NCBI GenBank assembly: GCA_964019415.1
Contig: OZ025871.1
Location: forward strand, 10,703,756-10,767,755
DNA from: Ianthella basta
Taxonomy: Eukaryota > Porifera > Demospongiae > Verongiida > Ianthellidae
Length of the DNA stretch: 64,000 nt
Reading direction: 5' to 3'
Below are positions 57,216 to 64,000 of this stretch, one piece after another. Made by a program: the position numbers and the translations under genes. Within the stretch, counting starts at the first letter, position 1. Every line of letters starts with the position of its first letter. Below the pieces are notes generated by a model, which searched no databases, was not told where the DNA came from, and was given only the letters and a program-made list of their open reading frames with translations.

Positions 57216-58378
57216 AACATGCACTTATCACATGCTAGCATTGTTCAAGAAAAGACCTGTCATGGACATCCACTGGCTCATGCTCGGTTGAGAAACTGAT
57301 ATCAAATCTTGTTCTGTATTGGTTCAATAACTGTTGAATGCAGCAGCAGTCTATACAGTGTATGATTCGACTTCATACATAGTCTATTCAATGTATTCAG
57401 AGTTCTCCAACCTGATCATGACTCATGCCAATTCATGTACACTTGCCACTGCATGCACTAAATGCTCAGAGGTATTCATCATAATATAACTAAACTGATG
57501 ATTTTTCAATTTTATAAGAAACAAACACATACAGCTCATTTACAGGTGACATAACATAAAATATAATTGCATATCAATGATTAAAGTAATGCACATAAAC
57601 ACACCTGTTATGATTAAGTATGTAAATGACTGATGATTAACTGAGTAAACTGGTGATTGTACATGGAGTGTCATACATGTATGTATACGTATTTCGGGCT
57701 TAAATCAACATGAAGGACATTGTTTAATAATATTTTGAAGCATTGGCCTAAATGCCACCTCCAGCAATGCTCAGTTATAATTTATGTACATACAATTGTT
57801 GATTGATATGAATAACCACTGTCTATTCATAGAATAGCACACCTAATTGGTGGCAAAAGACTGTGGATAGGTCATTTTTTATAGCATACTCAAACCTTTG
57901 TGATGGCAATGAACTTGCCAATTGCAACGCTGGCCAGATGCCACTTGTCCAGCTGAATAGTTCCATGATAGCATTCAATATTTTAATGAAACTGTTCTTT
58001 AATTATGTTATGAAATGGACAAAATCTATATAGTGTGGGCTTGCCTTCACTGCGGCGTGAACTAGATCTAGACTGCTCTAAAGTACTTGCTGCTGGTGTT
58101 CTGCTCCCACTCCATGCCTGCGGCGTGAACTAGATCTACACCAGAATAGGCTTGATAGACATTATAATTATAATAACAATAATAATAATAATAATAATAA
58201 TAAAACATATTTAATGTGGGGAGCCTTTAGCCAGAAGGCTGCTCTTCCAGGCACCCACAACACATTCATATATAGTACAAACAGCATAAACACACATACA
58301 GTTAATCAGTTTGCTATTCGTTCAGTGGGGCTGTTTGCTGTTAGGGGGTGCTGCCACTGATGGCTTTTCTGAAATGGC
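57216..58378. other. Intergenic, no gene seen
   Basis: 57216-57480 is a diverged copy of the family 5'-flank block. The rest is AT-rich. A CTGCGGCGTGAACTAGATCT repeat occurs twice (near 58051 and 58120) around a short piece of 5'-flank-like sequence, and an AAT microsatellite lies near 58160-58202. Confidence 0.4.
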
Positions 58379-59345
58379 CTGGGCTTGAGCTTGAGCTTGA
58401 GGCATCCCATAATCTTGAATCATGTGCTTCAGTTCCAGACCACAGGCCAACCCCCCCCCCCCCCCCCCCCCCCCAGTATTATGCACAATCAATTACTTTA
58501 AGATCTAACCTGTAGGTCTTCTTGTTGTATGACTTCACCTTTGGCTATAATTATATAATGCTCTGTCATTTTACAGTGCTTACTGCTGTATACCAGTTAT
58601 AGCTGTTGCACGGTGCTGTTGCAAGTTTAGGTTTCACAAACTACACATGACTGTCACTTTTGTTGTGAATTTGAGAAGAGCCAGTTCCTTACTGCTGCTG
58701 CTCAGTTACCAATCCACCCTTTTGTATTATCACATGCAGTGGTCATGACCTTTGACCGACAAGGACTTGTCATATCCTAGTATTGTCAAGGGAGAGACTA
58801 GTCACGGATATGCACTCACCTGCTGATGCTCTGTTGAGAAAATGATATCAAAACCTATTCAGTATTGGTTCAATTGCATTTGAAAGCAGCAGTCTGTATG
58901 TGATTTCAACTCTATACATATCTATTCAATGACTTCGTTGTTCTCCAACCTGAGTCATGCCAACTCATGTACTTACTGCTGCATGCACAATAAATCCTCT
59001 AGTAAATTCATCGTAACCAAACTGATGATTGTACATGCGTGTCATACAAGTGTATGTGCATAATGTGTGTCAGGCACTAACATGAAATGCAATCTACTTT
59101 ACTGTATATTATTCCGAGACAGTGACATACAGTATAATATTACTACATCCAGTCACACACACTGTACCGTGTGAGTTTCCACTTCAACATGTGTATGGGT
59201 AGCAGGGACTTTGAACTGCAATTGAGGTTTGCACAAAGGTATAGTTCCATCAGTTCTTTGAGAATCTCGAACTGCAAATTTACCATGCAGTCTATTCCAG
59301 CCCCCATCCCCACTGAATATGCATTATATACTGTCATAACTATTT
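58379..59345. repeat. Duplicated block A, copy 1, with poly-C run and DR1
   Basis: Matches 60383-61330. Contains GGGCTTGAGCTTGAGCTTGA, a run of 24 C (58451-58474), a perfect DR1 (58746-58757) and a diverged family 5' flank, but no gene. Confidence 0.7.
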
Positions 59346-60375
59346 AGCTAGCATGACTCAGAAAATTGATCACCATTCACTTATATTTTTACTCAATCAG
59401 ATGAAATGATGTAAGAATACAAAGGCATTGTTGTTGCTGCACAGTAAATATGGTTTTCAAGCATGTTAGACTGTCATTTCCGTGCCAAATATTCGAAGAT
59501 CCTGCTCTTAAATACTTGCTTGCGTTCAGTTCTCACATACTCCATGCATTATGCAGGCGTGGTCATGACCTTTGACCAACATGTACTTGTCACATGCTAG
59601 TATTGCTTAGAGAAAGACCTGTTATGGACATCCACTGGCTCATGCTCTGTTGAGAAACTGATATCAAATCTTGTTCTGTATTGGTTCAATAACTGTTGGA
59701 TACAGCAGTCTGTGATTTCAACTTCACACAAGCAAGCTCTACTCAATGTGTTCAATGTCCTCCCACCTGACCCTATTCATGTACTTGCTGCTGCATACAT
59801 AGTGAGCTCGAGTGCTGTAAACAGGTATTCACATGAGAACTCACCTCATTGCACAGAGTCATTCATAAGTGTATGTTTGTGTGTTGCCCTGGTATTGTAG
59901 TGCTCGTGTACCGAGGGTTCAATCACAGACTGGACTCTTGTGAACAACAATATTATTCAGCAACTGAACCGTACAGAGCAATTACAGGACAATAAGCATG
60001 TTTAGTCACATACATATTAACAGTTAACACAATACACCAACCATAATAGGTAGCCATGCCAGATAGAACACACGCACACAGCAGGTAACTAAATAGTATA
60101 TACAGACTCAGGTTAGTACTGTAAGCCAATTGGATACAACAGGTATGTATTGGTGCTAGTTACATAGTAATCTTAGTCTGGGACAGTGCCAAATCTGATC
60201 CATGGCATAATTTTAATAATAATAATTTTAGCCAACTTATTGCAACAAGCCATGATCAATGTAGTTACTGTGCATAGACCTTTGAAACAACATGGGGCTG
60301 CAAAGAAAAGTGGTGCCGCTGGGAATCGGACCCAGGGACATTGAACTTTGGTGCCAGTGCTGTAATCAGCCACTG
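59346..60375 (-). repeat. Orphan family promoter block B, copy 1
   Basis: Close match to the 5' flank of gene 3: a TATTTAA box near 59510, perfect DR1 at 59577-59566 and the TGTATTGGTTCAATAACTGT block. The 5'UTR splice donor is degraded (GTAAAA) and no coding sequence follows on the minus strand. The distal part carries a SINE-like sequence. Confidence 0.65.
60176..60375 (-). mobile_element. tRNA-derived SINE-like sequence, copy 1
   Basis: Minus strand: degenerate tRNA-like head with a clear B box (GGTCCGATTCC), then a body shared with 62946-63147 and a TTATTATTATT stretch towards its end. The A box is eroded. Confidence 0.5.
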
Positions 60376-60382
60376 CCATGGT

Positions 60383-61330
60383 ATGGGCTTGAGCTTGAGC
60401 TTGAGGCATCACCTAATCTTGAATCATGTGCTTCAGTTCCAGACCACAGACCAACCCCCCCCCCCCCCCCCCCCCCAGTATTATGCACAATCAATTACTT
60501 TAAGATCTGACCTATGGGTCTTGACGTTGTAGGGCTTCACCTTTGGCTATAATTATATAATGCTCTGTCATTTTACAGTGCTTACTGCTGTATACCAGTT
60601 ATAGCTGTTGCACGGTGCTGTTGCAAGTTTAGGTTTCACAAAATACGCTTGACTGTCACTTTTGTTGTGAATATGAGAAGAGCCAGTTCCTTGCGGCTGC
60701 TGCTCAGTTACCAATCCACCCTTTTGTATTATCACATGCAGTTGTCACGACCTTTGACCGACAAGGACTTGTCATATCCTAGTATTGTCAAGGGAGAGAC
60801 TAGTCATGGATACACATTCACCTGCTGATACTCTGTTGAGAAAATGATATCAAAACCTATTCAGTAATGGTTCAATTGCATTTGAAAGCAGCAGTCTGTA
60901 TGTGATTTCAACTCTATACATGGTCTATTCAATGACTTCATTGTTCTCCAACCTGAGTCATGCCAACTCATGTACTTGCTGCTGCATGCACTATAAATTC
61001 TCTAGTAAATTCATCGTAACCAAACTGATGATTGTACATGCAGTGTCATACAAGTGTATGTGCATAATGTGTGTCAGGCACTAACATGAAATGCAATCTA
61101 CTGTACATACTGTATAATTTATTATTCCAAGACAGTGACATATAATATTACCACATCCAGTCACACACACTGTACCGTGTGAGTTTCCACTTCAACATGT
61201 TCCTTGAGAACCCCGAACTGCAAATTTACCATGCAGTTTATCACAGCCCCATCCCCAATGAACATGTATTACTATCGCAACTATGTAGCTCGCATGAATC
61301 CATTAGAAAATTGATCACCATTCACTTATA
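60383..61330. repeat. Duplicated block A, copy 2
   Basis: Tandem copy of 58379-59345, with a run of 22 C (60455-60476), a one-mismatch DR1 (60748-60759) and scattered substitutions. No gene is seen. Confidence 0.7.
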
Positions 61331-61336
61331 ATTTTT

Positions 61337-62119
61337 GGGGAGCCGAAGGCGCCCCAATTATTGTTTGCAGATTTAGGTATTCGTATGGCTTCATGTTCGT
61401 ATATATGCAAATGGCGGCACTCGCGTCAATCTTTACAAAGCTTAAACTCATCTCCAATGGCGTTTCGCCTATCTCAATCGAACGAAATGTGTTCAAGAAG
61501 GTGTGTTGATAGAGTGATACTCGTAAAAATCCTAACGAAGGACACTTCTGCGAGATACAGCTCCAATTATCACTGACGGACATTGTAAAATGTCCACGCC
61601 CGACGCTCTCTGTTTGCTAGGCTCATAATCATCTTTCTTCGTATTTCGCCGTGTACCCAAGGAACGCAAAGTCTTTCTAGAACATGTTTAAGTTATAGTA
61701 TTGTATTAGAAAGCTTATCTAACTATTCTCCTGTGAGGTACAGCTCCAAATATAACAGAGGTCGAATGACCCATTGGCCAATGAGAGACAAATCGAATCA
61801 TGGCATTACCACTTAGGGTAGCGGTTTTAGCCACCACACTCCTCCTCCAGGCACAAAGCAACATGTACATCCTCATTCAGAATGTTATGTAGATCAAAAA
61901 GCATCAGCAAAGCATTTTGACAGCTTGGTAGGGGTGCTTTCACTGGATGACTTCCTGGTCTGTAGACTTGAAACTCTTGCAACCCCAACAGTCTATCCAT
62001 GGCATCGTGATGTATCTTTCAAACCAGCAGCAATACTGCATACCCAGCAATCTACACTATTGAACATACACAGGGAAGTTGTTAGCAAGTAGTTCGAGTT
62101 CAGGGGCGCCCGGCGCCCC
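61337..62119. mobile_element. 783-bp element with GC-rich palindromic ends
   Basis: The left end GGGGAGCCGAAGGCGCCCC and right end GGGGCGCCCGGCGCCCC are inverted to each other and each is nearly self-complementary. The undisturbed sequence is seen in the first A/B unit near 59390, so it is an insertion in a T-rich site. The open frames inside are unrecognised. Confidence 0.55.
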
Positions 62120-62945
62120 ATGAGTTTTTTTACTCAAAATACTTGCTACTCAATCAAATGAAATGATGTAAGAATGCAAATGCGTTGTTGTTGCTGCACA
62201 GTAAATATGGTTTTCAATGGGACGATGTCACTTCTGTGCCAACTATGAGAAGATCCTGCTCTTAAATGCTTGTGTTCATTTCTCACATACTCCATGCACT
62301 ATGTAGGCGTGGTCATGACCTTTGACCAACAGGCATGCACTTGTCACATGCTAGTATTGCTTAGAGAAAGACCTGTTATGGACATCCACTGGCTCATGCT
62401 CTGTTGAGAAACTGATAACAAATCTTGTTCTGTATTGGTTCAATAACTGTTGAATACAGCAGTCTGTGATTTCAACTTCATACAAGCAAGCTCTACTCAA
62501 TGTGTTCAATGTCCTCAGACCTGATCCTATTCATGTACTTGCTGCTGCATACATAGTGAGCTCAAGTGCTGTAAACAGGTATTCACATGACAACTCACCT
62601 CATTGTACAGTGTCATTCATGTGTATGTTTGTGTGTTGCCCTGGTATTGTAGTGCTCGTGTACCGAGGGTTCAATCACAGACTGGACTCTTGTGACCAAC
62701 AATGTTATTCAGCAACTCAACCATACAGGACAATAGGACAATAAGCACGTGTCGATACATACATAATTAACAGTTAACACAACACACCAACCATAATAGG
62801 TAGCCATGCTGTATAAGTACAGTAACATAGTACTAAAGATTGAACACACACACAAAGTAAGTAACTAAATACTACAGACTGTCAGGGCAGTATTGTAAGC
62901 CAATCGGATACCACTGGTATTAGTGCAAGGTACATAATAGCGGTA
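62120..62945 (-). repeat. Orphan family promoter block B, copy 2
   Basis: Tandem copy of 59346-60175 with perfect DR1 at 62327-62316. The TATA-like box is altered (TTAAATG on the plus strand near 62263). There is no downstream coding sequence. Confidence 0.65.
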
Positions 62946-63147
62946 GTCTGGGACAGTTCCACATCTGATCGATGGCATTAATTTTAGTAATTTCGGCAAC
63001 TTGTTGAAAACAAGCCATGATTGACTACGTTACTGTCCATAGACCTTTGAAACAACATGGAGTTGCAAGGAAGTGCTGCTACCGGGAATCGGACCCAGGA
63101 CATCTGGCTTTGCTGCCAGTGCTCTAGCCATTGAGCTACGATGCCCC
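62946..63147 (-). mobile_element. tRNA-derived SINE-like sequence, copy 2
   Basis: The head at about 63147-63078 starts GGGGCATCGTAGCTC with an A box (TAGCTCAATGG) and a B box GGTCCGATTCC at 63095-63085. The anticodon stem CTGGC/GCCAG is intact but the loop has six bases instead of seven, so it is not a functional tRNA. The body matches copy 1, which was duplicated together with block B. Confidence 0.6.
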
Positions 63148-63229
63148 GCAGGCAACCACTCGCTTCGCAGCCCCTATGAACCATGCTTATGCATAATATG
63201 AAATTGCACATTCTAATTTTTAACTACAG

Positions 63230-63710
63230 GAGAGCACAACTGCCATAGACAAAATGCACATCTGATGATACAGCCCAATATTTCTGCTTTCAAAAGTGCT
63301 CGTCCTTTAGCATATGCACAATTAATGCAATTGACTGAAAAACATTTGGGAATGTATGTACGCACTATTGGCTAATCCAATTTGCTTTTGCCATAAAATT
63401 CCTTCCTTCCTATTAACTGCCTATCGAAGGATGGGAGCTGATTGAGATGACCTCGACTCTTACAATAGCTAGGTGGGTAGAGCCTTTGCAACCTGACCCA
63501 TTGTGAACACAGAGTAATACTTATTGTTGAGTTGCTTGTCATCGACCTGTTACCACTACTTCACCATTTCTCAGGATATTCCACTATTAAATTATTATTC
63601 TTTCTGCATCCTAAGTGCAAGTCTGCACCAAGCACACAACCTGACCTTTGTGCAACCCAATAATTATTTCGTACATCATGCTGTTTTTGTTGTACAAAGA
63701 ATGTTGATGT
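63230..63710 (+). repeat. Dispersed repeat, copy 2
   Basis: Diverged copy of 18275-18760, same orientation. No coding capacity is conserved between the two. Confidence 0.55.
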
Positions 63711-63721
63711 CATATCTAGCC

Positions 63722-63918
63722 CTACAAACATTGGACATCTGGTGCCCCAGTGTACTTCACCAGGGAATTTTGCATCCCCTACAAACATTAGGCATCTGGT
63801 GCTCGAGTGATCTTCAAATAAGAATATGGCATCCCCTGCAAACATTGGGCATCTGGTGCCCCAGTGTACTTCACCGGGGAATATTGCATCCCCTACAATC
63901 ATTGGACATTTGTGATAG
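63722..63918. repeat. 57-bp minisatellite, about 3.5 units
   Basis: Units start at 63722, 63779 and 63836, with a partial fourth. Because 57 is a multiple of three, both strands are open through it (a 19-residue repeat such as GDAIFPGEVHWGTRC on the minus strand). The middle unit has diverged more than the outer two. A coding role cannot be excluded, but flanking frames are unrecognised. Confidence 0.75.
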
Positions 63919-64000
63919 GATTTGCGAAAAGGGCCTATTTGGGGCAACTCACGATTTTGGGTTAAGCACATAGCGTGAAAGTGCACTCGATGAGCTTCCT

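Noticed and set aside
63078..63147. Functional tRNA gene on the minus strand
   Set aside because: Six-base anticodon loop, unpaired acceptor stem, and a shared downstream body in a second copy point to a SINE.

Overview
This is eukaryotic nuclear DNA with no bacterial-style operons. It most resembles a marine invertebrate, and my best guess is a demosponge. The reasons are introns of about 100-200 bp, intergenic DNA dense in small TIR and foldback transposons, and a tandem family of very large, nearly intron-free genes for secreted beta-helix plus multi-pass membrane proteins. The taxon is inference, since there is no rRNA or mitochondrial marker in the window.

The window is dominated by a head-to-tail cluster, all on the minus strand, of one gene family. 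Each protein of about 1640-1665 aa has a signal peptide, an N-glycosylation-rich beta-helix-like ectodomain, a Cys-rich juxtamembrane region, 8-9 hydrophobic membrane segments and an acidic cytosolic tail. Members: a 5' partial gene (1-501), intact gene 1 (2721-7718), intact gene 2 (20380-25374), gene 3 broken by a 10-bp coding deletion (34191-39316), a 3' stub of a lost copy (41416-41518), and intact gene 4 (51907-56829). Orphan copies of the family's 5' flank lie at 59346-60375 and 62120-62945. Genes 3, 4 and the partial gene share a promoter with a TATTTAA box, a short 5'UTR intron and, about 50 bp upstream of the TATA, a DR1 nuclear-receptor half-site pair (GGTCAAAGGTCA on the minus strand). 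Genes 1 and 2 use another promoter (TATAAAA, another 5'UTR intron).

Region by region: about 1.5-14.6 kb and 19.3-29.7 kb are two copies of one segmental duplication (3' flank, gene, 5' leader, nested hAT-like elements, intergenic block, 65-bp VNTR with about 37 versus about 10 copies). Between them lies unique sequence with a candidate small intron-rich gene (15744-16689) and a dispersed repeat. 29.7-34.2 kb holds a MITE, a long TG microsatellite, a dead LINE reverse transcriptase and a palindromic element. 41.7-51.6 kb is a nested pile-up inserted in gene 4's 3' flank: five tandem foldback units with giant inverted repeats, a pogo-like element carrying a transposase C-terminus, and a 598-bp TIR element. 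57-63.2 kb is a tandem duplication of gene-less promoter flank plus a tRNA-derived SINE-like sequence. The right edge carries a 57-bp minisatellite.

The genes probably do not form a pathway. They look like a birth-and-death receptor-like family in which N-terminal and membrane regions stay almost identical while the ectodomain diverges. All identity statements come from reading by eye, without alignment software.
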